In this document: in pieces, positions 47,735 through 55,289 of the stretch | Numbering within the stretch: the stretch's first letter is position 1 | How the letters are laid out: each line of letters opens with the position of its first letter | Assembly: GCF_021391535.1 (NCBI RefSeq) | Contig: NZ_CP090066.1 | Span: forward strand, 381,001-445,000 | From: Aurantimonas sp. HBX-1 | Lineage (GTDB): Bacteria > Pseudomonadota > Alphaproteobacteria > Rhizobiales > Rhizobiaceae | Length of the DNA stretch: 64,000 bases | Direction of reading: 5' to 3' | Notes under the pieces: model-generated | Database searches by the model: none | Seen by the model: only the letters and a program-made list of their open reading frames with translations | What the model was told of the DNA's origin: nothing | Made by a program: the position numbers and the translations under genes

Positions 47735-48994
47735 TCAATCGTCACAATCGGCCGCGCGCTGAAGCAGGAAGGCCTGTTCCGGCGCGTTTCGCGACAGGCT
47801 CGCCGCCCGCTCGAAGGCGGCCTTCGCCTCCGGCATGCGTCCTGAACGGAACAGGAAGTCGCCCTTCGCCGCCCAGAGCGGTGCGTAGGCGCACAGCGCC
47901 CCCTCCGCCTCCAGATCCGACAAGAGCGCGAGGCCGACCGCCGGCCCGAACGCCATGCTGTGGGCAATGGCCCGGTTGAGGTCGACCACCGGCGACGGCG
48001 TCACGGCGCGGAGCCGGTCGTAGAGCCCGGCGATCCGGGCCCAGTCGGTGTCCTCGGCGCGCGCGGCCCGCGCGTGGCACGCCGCCAGCGCCGCCTGCAG
48101 CACATAGGCGCCGTCCTCGCCGCCGAGCGCCACGGCGCGATCCAGCGCGGCAAGGCCGCGCCGGATCAGCAGCCGGTCCCAGCTGGCGCGGTTCTGCCGG
48201 GTGAGCGGCACCAGCGACCCGTCCGCCGCCACGCGGGCGGAAAAGCGCGAGGCCTGGATGTCCATCAGCGCCACGAGGCCGAACACCTCCGGCTCCTGGG
48301 GCGCGAGGCCGGCGAGGATCGCGCCGAGGCGCCGCGCCTCGGCACAGAGCGCCGGCCGGATCAGGTCCTCGCCGGCGGTCGCCGCATAGCCCTCGTTGAA
48401 GATCAGGTAGATCACCTCCAGCACCGAGCCGAGCCGCTCCTGCCGCGCCTTGCCGCGCGGCACCTCGTAGGCGAGGCCGGACGCGCCGAGGGTCTTCTTG
48501 GCCCGCACGATGCGCTGCGCGATCGTCGGCTCCGGCGCAAGGAAGGCCCGGGCGATCTCGCCGGTGGTGAGGCCGCCCACCAGCCGCAGCGTCAGCGCGA
48601 CGCGGGCCTCGCGCGACAGCACCGGGTGGCAGGCGACGAACATCAGGCCGAGCAGCTCGTCGCCGACTTCGTCGTCGAGGGCGGCGTCGATCGCCTCGGC
48701 GCCGCCGGTATCGGCCACCATCTCGCGGCCGATCGCGGCATGCTTTTCGGCCCGCATCCGCTCGCGCCGGAACTGGTCGATCGCCCGGCGCTTGGCCGTC
48801 GCCATCAGCCAGGCGCCGGGCCGCTCCGGCACGCCGCTTCTCGGCCACCCGGCGAGGGCCGCGACGAGCGCGTCCTGCGCCAGTTCCTCGGCCGTCCCGA
48901 CATCCCGCACCAGGCGGGTCAGGCCGGCGATCAGCCGGGCCCGCTCGATCCGGAAGACGGTCTCGATCGCCTGATGTGTATCCGTCGCTGCCAC
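47735..48994 (-). CDS. ECF42-type RNA polymerase sigma factor with C-terminal extension
   Basis: 419 residues, far longer than a simple ECF sigma. Sigma region 2 (about 10-85) includes VGTAEELAQDALVAALAGWP and GAWLMATAKRRAIDQFRRER; region 4 (about 125-180) has LTLRLVGGLTTGEIARAFLA. The remaining ~230 residues are the DUF6596/TPR-like helical extension (VIYLIFNEGYAATAGED, DWARIAGLYDRL, NRAIAHSMAFGPAVGLALL) typical of the ECF42 group. ECF42 factors usually lack an anti-sigma gene and instead adjoin a DGPF/YciI protein, exactly as here (49060-49482). Confidence 0.9.
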   Translation of the reverse strand: MAATDTHQAIETVFRIERARLIAGLTRLVRDVGTAEELAQDALVAALAGWPRSGVPERPGAWLMATAKRRAIDQFRRERMRAEKHAAIGREMVADTGGAEAIDAALDDEVGDELLGLMFVACHPVLSREARVALTLRLVGGLTTGEIARAFLAPEPTIAQRIVRAKKTLGASGLAYEVPRGKARQERLGSVLEVIYLIFNEGYAATAGEDLIRPALCAEARRLGAILAGLAPQEPEVFGLVALMDIQASRFSARVAADGSLVPLTRQNRASWDRLLIRRGLAALDRAVALGGEDGAYVLQAALAACHARAARAEDTDWARIAGLYDRLRAVTPSPVVDLNRAIAHSMAFGPAVGLALLSDLEAEGALCAYAPLWAAKGDFLFRSGRMPEAKAAFERAASLSRNAPEQAFLLQRAADCDD

Positions 48995-49059
48995 ACCGGC
49001 AATCTAGGGGCGGGGCTCGGCATCGGCCAAGCCCCGCGCCGCATCGAGGACGGCGGGCG

Positions 49060-49482
49060 TCAGCGCGCCTCGAGCTTGGCCCGCAGCCGCTCTTCCTGCT
49101 CGATGACTTCCGGGGTCACGACATCGGCGAAGTCGGCCATCTCGTAGAACGGCCGGATCTCCAGCTCGCTCGGACCCGGCATCGGGTTCGGGCATCGCTT
49201 GGCCCATTCGACGGCCTCCGCCATGTCGCGGACTTCCCAGATCCAGAAGCCGGCAACCAGTTCGCGGGTCTCGGCGAACGGCCCGTCGATGACCGTCCGG
49301 CCCGGGCCGTCGAAGGCGATCCGCTTGCCCTCCTTCGACGGCTTCAGCCCGTCGCCGGTGAGCATGATGCCGGCATTGACCAGCTCCTCGTTGAATTTTC
49401 CCATCGCCTCGAACAGCTCGGTCGAGGGCATGATCCCCGCTTCGGAGTCTTCCGTCGCCTTCACCATCACCATCACGCGCAT
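49060..49482 (-). CDS. YciI/DGPF family protein, partner of the ECF42 sigma factor
   Basis: 140 residues from ATG 49482. Ferredoxin-like fold of the YCII family: MRVMVMVKATEDSEAG, ELVNAGIMLTGDGLKPS, then VIDGPFAETRELVAGFWIWEV, where the DGPF motif is present. These proteins occur next to ECF42 sigma genes and are thought to be part of the signalling unit or of a conserved target. Upstream of and co-oriented with the sigma gene (gap 65 bases), so it is likely its operon partner. Confidence 0.88.
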   Translation of the reverse strand: MRVMVMVKATEDSEAGIMPSTELFEAMGKFNEELVNAGIMLTGDGLKPSKEGKRIAFDGPGRTVIDGPFAETRELVAGFWIWEVRDMAEAVEWAKRCPNPMPGPSELEIRPFYEMADFADVVTPEVIEQEERLRAKLEAR

Positions 49483-49658
49483 CGTTCTGTCTCCCTTGCC
49501 GGGGGGTCGTCGTGACCGCCCTGCCGATACGACGAACGAACTCTGGCGAAATCGACAGCGCGTGGAGAATTTTTTCGAAGGCCTCGCCGCGGGCAAATTC
49601 GCGCGGTGATGCCGGCGGCCGGGGAGGGGCCCGCGCCGGCGATAAGGCTGAATGTCGG

Positions 49659-50123
49659 CTAGTTCTTGTCTTCGGGCAGCGACGGCAGCGGCAGGGCGGC
49701 GATGCCCTCCTCGCTGAGGCCCTTCACCTCTGCGGGCGAGGCCTCGCCGTAGATCTGCCGCGCCTCGGTCTCGCCGTAATGGATGCGCCGCGCCTCCTCG
49801 GCGAAGCGCGGACCGACATAGTCGGCCTTGGCGCGCAGTTCCCGGGCCATTTCCTGGAGCTTGGCAAACACCCTGGCCGCCTCGGCATTGGCGTAGCCGC
49901 CGCCCGGCGCAGTGGCGGCGGGGGCCGTGCGTTCGCCGGCGGCGGCGGGTGCCCCGCCCTTGCCGATGGCGGGCCGCATCAGCGCCTTGCCGATCTCGGT
50001 CGAGCCGCAGGCCGGGCATTCCACCAGCCCGCGCCCGGCCTGCGCCTCGAAATCCTCACCGGAGCGGAACCAGCCGTCGAAGCCGTGGCCCCTGGGTTCG
50101 CACCGGAGCGCGAAGCTGATCAC
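49659..50123 (-). CDS. DUF1178 family protein
   Basis: 154 residues with a GTG start at 50123 that overlaps the stop of the upstream nitrilase gene (GTGA). The family head is VISFALRCEPRGHGFDGWFRSG, then GLVECPACGSTEIGKALMRPA with a CPxCGS zinc-ribbon half. The C-terminal EMARELRAKADYVGPRFAEEARRIHYGE and IYGEASPAEVKGLSEEGI segments are strongly conserved in DUF1178. Function unknown. The operon order nitrilase-DUF1178 is coupled by overlap. Confidence 0.88.
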   Translation of the reverse strand: MISFALRCEPRGHGFDGWFRSGEDFEAQAGRGLVECPACGSTEIGKALMRPAIGKGGAPAAAGERTAPAATAPGGGYANAEAARVFAKLQEMARELRAKADYVGPRFAEEARRIHYGETEARQIYGEASPAEVKGLSEEGIAALPLPSLPEDKN

Positions 50124-51004
50124 TCGGCCGCCTCCAGCGCGCCCGTCACCCGGACGCTGTTGCCGTCCTCGCCGACGCGGAACGGACGGGCATTCTTCAG
50201 ATTGGGGATCTTGGCACGCGCCGCGGCGACTTCCGCCGTGTCGATGCGCGCCAGCGCAATGCCGGGACCGTCGCCGTCGACCTCCGCGACGATCCGGCCC
50301 CATGGGTCGACGATCAGCGAATGGCCGTAGGTCTCGCGGCCGTCCTCGTGCACGCCGCCCTGCGCCGCGGCGATGACATAGGCGCCGTTCTCGATCGCCC
50401 GCGCCCGCAGCAGCACATGCCAGTGCGCCTCGCCGGTCTGCCGGGTGAAGGCGGCCGGCGCGGTGAGGATCTCGGCCCCGGCCAGCGCCTCCTCGCGGAA
50501 CAGATGCGGGAAGCGCATGTCGTAGCAGACGGCAAAGCCGAGCCGCGCTGGGCCGCCCGCGAAGGCGAGATCGGCGAGCGCGGCGTATTCGCCGGGCCGG
50601 TAGGTGCGCGACTCCCGCCAGCTCTCGCCGTTGTCGAGATCGACGTCGAACATGTGGATCTTGTCGTAGCGGGCCTTGATCGAGCCGTCGGGCGCGTAGA
50701 GCACCGCGCGGTTGGCGACCTTGCCGTTATCGAGCGCGATCGCCGTCGAGCCGACATGCAGATGGACGCCATGCTGACGCGCCAGCCGCGACGCCGCCGC
50801 CAGCACCAGGTCGTCCGCCTCGCCGCGCAGATGCTGCATCAGGCCGGCGCGGTCGCGCTGCACCATGCCGGTCATTTCCGGCGACTGCAGATAGTCCGCC
50901 CCCGCCGCGACGGCCTCGGCCACCAGGCCTTCCAGCGCCGCGACATTGGCCTCCGGCTCGAGGCCGGAGCGCATCTGCAGCACGGCGGCGGTAAACACGG
51001 TCAT
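50120..51004 (-). CDS. Carbon-nitrogen hydrolase (nitrilase family, Nit1/omega-amidase-like)
   Basis: 294 residues. The catalytic triad Glu-Lys-Cys is visible: E43 in YLQSPEMTG, K115 in RYDKIHMFDVDL, and C160 in FAVCYDMRFPHLF. The YDKIHMFDVDL form resembles Nit1/Nit2, which are deaminated-glutathione amidases or omega-amidases that repair side products of glutathione and glutamine metabolism. Adjacent grxC is consistent with a glutathione-related role. Overlaps DUF1178 by four bases. Confidence 0.9.
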   Translation of the reverse strand: MTVFTAAVLQMRSGLEPEANVAALEGLVAEAVAAGADYLQSPEMTGMVQRDRAGLMQHLRGEADDLVLAAASRLARQHGVHLHVGSTAIALDNGKVANRAVLYAPDGSIKARYDKIHMFDVDLDNGESWRESRTYRPGEYAALADLAFAGGPARLGFAVCYDMRFPHLFREEALAGAEILTAPAAFTRQTGEAHWHVLLRARAIENGAYVIAAAQGGVHEDGRETYGHSLIVDPWGRIVAEVDGDGPGIALARIDTAEVAAARAKIPNLKNARPFRVGEDGNSVRVTGALEAAE

Positions 51005-51025
51005 CGCGGCACTCTCCTTGTTCGT

Positions 51026-51283
51026 TCAGGCAGCCAGGAGCGGGTCGAGCTTGCCGGCGCGCTCCAGCGCGTAGAGATCGTCGCAGCCGCCGACATGGGT
51101 GTCGCCGACGAAGATCTGCGGGAAGGTGGCGGCGCCCTTGGCGCGCTGGATCATTTCCTGGCGCAGCTGCGGCGAGGCGCTGGCGTCCTTCTCCTCGAAG
51201 GCGACGCCCTTCTCTTCGAGCAGGCGCTTGGCCCGCGAGCAGAAGCCGCAGAGCTGGCGGGTATAGATGACGACGTCCGGCAT
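51026..51283 (-). CDS. grxC: Glutaredoxin 3
   Basis: 85 residues from ATG 51283 (MPDVVIYTRQLCGFC). Dithiol active site CGFC at residues 12-15 instead of the common CPYC; the glutathione-binding elements TFPQIFVGD and VGGCDDL follow. Reduces disulfides and mixed glutathione disulfides. Same strand as comF upstream and the nitrilase downstream, with short gaps, so an operon comF-grxC-nitrilase-DUF1178 is likely. Confidence 0.93.
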   Translation of the reverse strand: MPDVVIYTRQLCGFCSRAKRLLEEKGVAFEEKDASASPQLRQEMIQRAKGAATFPQIFVGDTHVGGCDDLYALERAGKLDPLLAA

Positions 51284-51322
51284 AAGATTCCTGTCCGAAT
51301 TCGGTTCGTCCAGCATATGGCT

Positions 51323-52072
51323 TCACGCGGTGCCGGCGGCAACCCTGGCGAAGACCAGGACGTCGACATCCCTTGCCCCTGCGCGCTTCAGCGCCCGTGT
51401 GGCGCTCGCGGTGGTGGCGCCCGTCGTGTAGACGTCGTCGACCAGCAGCACCCGCCGTCCCTGGATCTCGGCGCGCCGCGGGTCGATCACCTGGAAGGCG
51501 CCGCGGACGTTCTCCTGCCGCTGGCTGACGCCGAGCCCGACCTGGCTGCGGGTGGACTTGACCCGCCGCAGCGCCAGCGCCGAATAGGTCGTGCCGGTCT
51601 CGCGGCCGATCCGCCGCGCCAGCTCGGCGGACTGGTTGAACCGGCGCCGCCACAGCCGGCCGGAGTGCAGCGGCACCGGCACGATCACGTCGGCATCCGC
51701 CAAGAGCTCGGCGCCGGCCCGCCGCATCCAGCCCGCCATCAGCGGCACGAGGTCGGTGCGGTCGCCGTATTTCAGCGCCGCGACCAGCCGCGCTGCGAGA
51801 TCCTCGTAGAGCACGGCGGCGCGCAGCCGGGCGAAGGGCGGCGGCTCGGCGATCGCCTCGGCGGAAAGGAAACCCTTGCCGAGGTCGTAGGCGAAGGGCA
51901 GCCCCAGCACCTCGCAATAGGGCCGCTCGATGAAGCGCAGCTTCGGCCAGCACTGCGCACATACGGTCCCGCTTCCGGTCACGGCGGCCTGGCAGCCGGG
52001 GCAGACGGGGGGAAACAGCAGCCGGCCGATCGATCCGCCGATCGCCAGGGTGCCGCGCCTGATGATGCTCAT
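51323..52072 (-). CDS. ComF family phosphoribosyltransferase-like protein
   Basis: 249 residues from ATG 52072. N-terminal zinc knuckle FPPVCPGCQ and CAQCWPKL, then a PRTase-like domain with AVLYEDLAARLVAALKYGDR, VPVPLHSGRLWRRRFNQSAELAR and the PRPP loop RVLLVDDVYTTGAT. ComF proteins act in DNA uptake in some bacteria, with unclear activity in others; no competence genes are near. The frame is open upstream into the divergent methyltransferase region, but this ATG starts the family homology. Confidence 0.9.
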   Translation of the reverse strand: MSIIRRGTLAIGGSIGRLLFPPVCPGCQAAVTGSGTVCAQCWPKLRFIERPYCEVLGLPFAYDLGKGFLSAEAIAEPPPFARLRAAVLYEDLAARLVAALKYGDRTDLVPLMAGWMRRAGAELLADADVIVPVPLHSGRLWRRRFNQSAELARRIGRETGTTYSALALRRVKSTRSQVGLGVSQRQENVRGAFQVIDPRRAEIQGRRVLLVDDVYTTGATTASATRALKRAGARDVDVLVFARVAAGTA

Positions 52073-52210
52073 CGCTCCTCGCCTCCCGGCCTCGCCCCGA
52101 TGGCGCCGCGCCTCCGGCCGGCGCCGTTGGCATCCTCGACCCTTGACGATACTCCTGCTGCGGGCAGCTACAAGCGCTCTCGACGCCACACCCAGCAGAG
52201 ACAGGCCACC

Positions 52211-53107
52211 ATGCCGGAAACCCCCGGACACCGCGTCTTCGACCGGGAACTGCTCGACCGGCGCCGCCGCCGCTGGCTCGGCGACGGGACGCCCCCCTCG
52301 GTGCGCTTCCTGCTCACGGCCGCTGCGGACGAGCTGGCGGAGCGGCTGTCCCTTGTGGAGCGCCGGTTCGAGGTGGCAGTCGACCTCGCCGGCCATACCG
52401 GCGAGATGGCCACGCAGATCCTTGCCAGCGGCAAGGCCGGCCGCATCGTGCGGATCGAGCGGCTGCCGACGCTTCTCGACGGGCCCGACCTCGCCGCCGT
52501 CGGCGACGAGGAAGCGTTGCCGCTGGCCGAGGCGAGCGTCGACCTGATCGTCTCGACCCTGTCGCTGCATCTCACCAACGATACGCCCGGCGTCCTGGTC
52601 CAGTGCCGCCGCGCCCTGCGGCCGGACGGGTTGTTCCTCTGCGGCTTCCTCGGCGGCGACACGCTGAGCGAGCTGCGCGCCTCGCTGTTCGCCGCCGAGG
52701 CCGAGCTGCTCGGCGGCGTGTCGCCGCGCGTCGCGCCCTTCGCCGACATCAGGGACGCCGGCGCGCTGCTGCAGCGCGCCGGCTTCGCCCTTCCGGTCAC
52801 CGACCAGGACCGGCTGACCGTGCGCTACGACAATCTGTTCCAGCTGATGCAGGATCTGCGGGCGATGGGCATGGCCAACATGCTGGTCGAGCGCTCGCGC
52901 CGGCCGGCCTCCCGGCGGCTGTTCCTGCGGGCGGCCGAGATCTACGCCGAGCGCTACGCCGACCCGGACGGGCGGATCCGTGCCACCTTCGACATCATCT
53001 ACATGTCCGGCTGGGCGCCGCACGAGAGCCAGCAGAAGCCGCTGCGGCCGGGCAGCGCCAAGACAAGCCTCGCCGCGGCGCTGGGGGATCGCTCGGACCC
53101 GGCCTGA
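52211..53107 (+). CDS. SAM-dependent methyltransferase (NDUFAF5/BioC-like)
   Basis: 298 residues. It starts MPETPGHRVFDRELLDRRRRR, the family opening. The methyltransferase core has the weak motif VAVDLAGHTGEMATQI, SVDLIVSTLSLHLTNDTPGVL and LRPDGLFLCGFLGGDTLSEL. The C-terminal YDNLFQLMQDLRAMGMANML is diagnostic of the group that includes the mitochondrial complex I assembly factor NDUFAF5, a protein arginine hydroxylase, and BioC-type enzymes. Which reaction it catalyses is undecided. Divergent from comF, a conserved arrangement. Confidence 0.86.
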   Translation: MPETPGHRVFDRELLDRRRRRWLGDGTPPSVRFLLTAAADELAERLSLVERRFEVAVDLAGHTGEMATQILASGKAGRIVRIERLPTLLDGPDLAAVGDEEALPLAEASVDLIVSTLSLHLTNDTPGVLVQCRRALRPDGLFLCGFLGGDTLSELRASLFAAEAELLGGVSPRVAPFADIRDAGALLQRAGFALPVTDQDRLTVRYDNLFQLMQDLRAMGMANMLVERSRRPASRRLFLRAAEIYAERYADPDGRIRATFDIIYMSGWAPHESQQKPLRPGSAKTSLAAALGDRSDPA

Positions 53108-53119
53108 GCCGGCGGACGG

Positions 53120-53299
53120 TCAGAAGGCGGCGGAGATCATCTCGAACGTCGCGACCAGCGCGTCGGTCAGCGGCTGGAAGCTGGTGACGAGGGCGGTCGC
53201 CAGGATCGCGGCGACGAGCGTGTACTCGACGGCGACGCCGCCGCTGCGGTCGCGGCGAAGGGCGTCGAGCCGGGCGATGACACGGCGGGAGATCAGCAT
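53120..53299 (-). CDS. Flp-type class III prepilin
   Basis: 59 residues. A short basic leader (MLISRRVIARLDALRRDRSG) ends in Gly20, followed by G21 VAVEYTL; the Glu-Tyr at residues 25-26 and the hydrophobic helix AAILATALVTSFQPL are the TadV-cleaved Flp prepilin pattern. No tad/cpa assembly genes lie nearby. The start overlaps the end of the upstream membrane protein by seven bases, so the two are coupled. Could be a pseudopilin or a second pilin subunit for a Tad system elsewhere. Confidence 0.85.
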   Translation of the reverse strand: MLISRRVIARLDALRRDRSGGVAVEYTLVAAILATALVTSFQPLTDALVATFEMISAAF

Positions 53300-53592
53300 G
53301 CCCCGGTCCGCCGGCCGCTGGCATGCACGATGCAGGGGCCGGCGCCCGGCGCCTGCAGCACGCTGCGGTGGACGGTGTAGCGGCCGGTGCCGATCGAGCC
53401 GGTGGTCATCGTGTCGAGCTGCGGGCTGCTTGCGACATAGTCGACGCTGTGGCGGGCGGCCGGCACCACCACCAGCGCAAGGCCGATCGTGATCGCCCCG
53501 AACAGCAGCGTGGCGCGCAGCAGGCCGGTCCGAAGCTCGCGGATCGATGCCCGGATGCGCAGATCGTTCAGCTCGTCCTCGAATTCCCGCAT
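53293..53592 (-). CDS. Small membrane protein coupled to the Flp pilin
   Basis: 99 residues: a charged N-terminus (MREFEDELNDLRIRASIREL), one membrane helix (LLRATLLFGAITIGLALVVV, about residues 24-44), and a predicted extracytoplasmic tail with GSIGTGRYTVHRSVLQ and two cysteines near the C-terminus (CIVHASGRRTGAC), able to form a disulfide. No named domain; the YTVHRSVLQ tail resembles short proteins found with Flp pilin genes in Hyphomicrobiales. Its role is unknown, possibly pilin accessory. Confidence 0.72.
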   Translation of the reverse strand: MREFEDELNDLRIRASIRELRTGLLRATLLFGAITIGLALVVVPAARHSVDYVASSPQLDTMTTGSIGTGRYTVHRSVLQAPGAGPCIVHASGRRTGAC

Positions 53593-53936
53593 CGTCGCCT
53601 CGCAGCCTGACCAACCGCTTCAGGGTGACGCGAAACGATAAAAAAATGTTGAATCAAATTTTAACCGGAACGGCGGCGGTGTCCGCGGGACCAGTGGACA
53701 AGAATTCGGGACGGCAGGACATTCAGGCCCCCGACGGTCCGCGATATGGCTTGGCGCAGGGCGCGTCCGCGGCGGCCCCGAGGCGTCGGTCGGTGCGACC
53801 GCGCCGGAGGACGCCGGGACGGCCGTCCGGCCGCCGTTACCGCCCGATTCCGGATGCGGAAGGCGGAACGAGCGCCGCCACCTCACCACCGCCCGGGCGG
53901 TTCCCCGGGGCTCTGCCGACATTTCAAGGAACCACC
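53593..53936. other. Intergenic region (344 bases) with AT-rich promoter-like patch
   Basis: Separates the minus-strand Flp pair from the plus-strand secreted protein. An AT-rich stretch at 53635-53665 (CGATAAAAAAATG, then TTGAATCAAATTTTAACC) stands out against the GC-rich background and is well placed as promoter for the minus-strand pilin operon. I see no gene in it; the rest is GC-rich with no clear structure. Confidence 0.45.
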
Positions 53937-54272
53937 ATGCTGCGTACCCGCCTGACCACCCTGCTGGCCATCTCGCTCGGCGCCTGCCTCGCCGCCGGCG
54001 CGGCATCGGCCCAGAACCGTGACGTCACCATCGTCAACGGGACGAGCACGGCGATGATCGAGTTCTACGCCTCGAACACCGGCACGAGCGACTGGCAGGA
54101 GGATATTCTGGGCGTCGACGTGCTCGAAGTCGGCGAGTCGGTGGACGTCACCGTCGACGACGGCACCGGCGCCTGCATGTTCGACTTCATGGCTACCTTC
54201 AGCGACGGCGCCACGGCGCAGAAGAATGGCGTCAACGTCTGCGAGATCTCGCAGTTCGACTTCACCGACTGA
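53937..54272 (+). CDS. Small secreted protein, 111 residues
   Basis: A clear signal peptide (MLRTRLTTLLAISLGACLAA, cleavage near AASA-QN) precedes a compact beta-rich domain: RDVTIVNGTSTAMIEFYASN, VLEVGESVDVTVDDGTGACMFDF, GVNVCEISQFDF. Two conserved-looking cysteines could form a disulfide. It resembles short exported proteins widespread in Hyphomicrobiales that are of unknown function; I cannot name a family. AAGGA precedes the ATG. Confidence 0.8.
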   Translation: MLRTRLTTLLAISLGACLAAGAASAQNRDVTIVNGTSTAMIEFYASNTGTSDWQEDILGVDVLEVGESVDVTVDDGTGACMFDFMATFSDGATAQKNGVNVCEISQFDFTD

Positions 54273-54328
54273 TTGCCGCAACCCGCCGCCTGGCAGGAGC
54301 CGGGCAGCCTTCAGCTGAGGAGACAACG

Positions 54329-54685
54329 ATGCATAGACGATGGCTCGGACCGGTCGCGGCAGCGGCGATGCTGACTCCGGCATTCCCGGCCCTGGCGGAT
54401 CCCTCGGGGACCTACGGCATCGACGGGGTGAACCCGGACGGCACCACCTACGAGGCGAGCGTGCTGGTCTCGAAGGTGGGCGACACGTTCTCGGTGACCT
54501 ACTCGCTCGACGATCGCAAGGTCATGGGCACGGCGATCGGCGACGACGACGTGCTGGCGATCGGCTACGGCGAGGCCGGCGACAGCGGCGTCGCGCTGAT
54601 GTACCGGGACGGGCAGCGCTGGCAGGGCGTCTGGAGCTATCTCGGCGCCAAGCAGCTGGGCACCGAGGAGTGGCAGCCCCGCTGA
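54329..54685 (+). CDS. Small secreted beta-sheet protein, 118 residues
   Basis: Signal peptide MHRRWLGPVAAAAMLTPAFP with cleavage near ALA-DP. Mature part alternates beta strands and turns: GTYGIDGVNPDGTTYEASVLVSKVG, VTYSLDDRKVMGTAIGDDDVL, GVALMYRDGQRWQGVWSYLGAK, ending TEEWQPR. The pattern is that of small exported lipocalin-like or fibronectin-binding-type beta barrels. Shine-Dalgarno GAGGAGA upstream. Follows the previous secreted gene by 56 bases and is probably co-transcribed. Confidence 0.75.
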   Translation: MHRRWLGPVAAAAMLTPAFPALADPSGTYGIDGVNPDGTTYEASVLVSKVGDTFSVTYSLDDRKVMGTAIGDDDVLAIGYGEAGDSGVALMYRDGQRWQGVWSYLGAKQLGTEEWQPR

Positions 54686-54832
54686 GGCGGCAGGCCGACA
54701 AGGGGAGGTTGCCCGCCGGGCGATCTCCCGTCGCCGGCAGAGGCGGCACGATGCCGCCTCCCGGCTCCGGTCCTGCGCAGCGACTGGCTCTGCGATATTC
54801 CGGCCGCGCGGAGGCGGCCGGTCGGCAAGGCG

Positions 54833-55072
54833 TCAGTCTTCGCGGAAGAACACCTCGACCGGGCCCTTCAGCTTGATCGTCAGCGGCTGGCCCTTGCGGT
54901 CCTTGGCCTTGCCGGCCTGCACGCGGATCCAGCCCTCGCTGACGCAGTATTCCTCGACATTGGTCTTCTCGACCCCCTTGAACAGCACGCCGACGCCGCG
55001 CTCCAGGAGTTCGGCGTCGTAGAACTCGCTGGCGGGATCGGAGGAAAGGCGGTCGGGAAGCGTGTCTGTCAT
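54833..55072 (-). CDS. DUF3297 family protein
   Basis: 79 residues from ATG 55072, beginning MTDTLPDRLSSDPASEFYD. Family segments LLERGVGVLFKGVEKTNVEEYCVSEGWIRV and GKAKDRKGQPLTIKLKGPVEVF are present. A short cytoplasmic protein conserved in alpha- and gammaproteobacteria, of unknown function. Divergent from the L,D-transpeptidase cluster. Confidence 0.85.
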   Translation of the reverse strand: MTDTLPDRLSSDPASEFYDAELLERGVGVLFKGVEKTNVEEYCVSEGWIRVQAGKAKDRKGQPLTIKLKGPVEVFFRED

Positions 55073-55289
55073 GTCTCTGCCGGTGGTTGCCATCATGGAG
55101 CGTGACATAATCGCGGCGGCGCCTTTGCCAAGGCTGCGGCGGCGGCCGGCCTTGCCCCAGGCTGGAGGCCTGCCGCTATCAGGCCACTTATCTGCGGCTT
55201 GGTCATTTTCATGTCCGGTTCATCTGCCATTTCGCAAGGTCGGACATGGACCTTACCGGCGAGCGAGCCTGCCGGCTGGAGAGACGACG

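Noticed and set aside
51323..52072. Competence locus marked by comF
   Set aside because: ComF-like genes are common in non-competent alphaproteobacteria and no other DNA-uptake genes are present.
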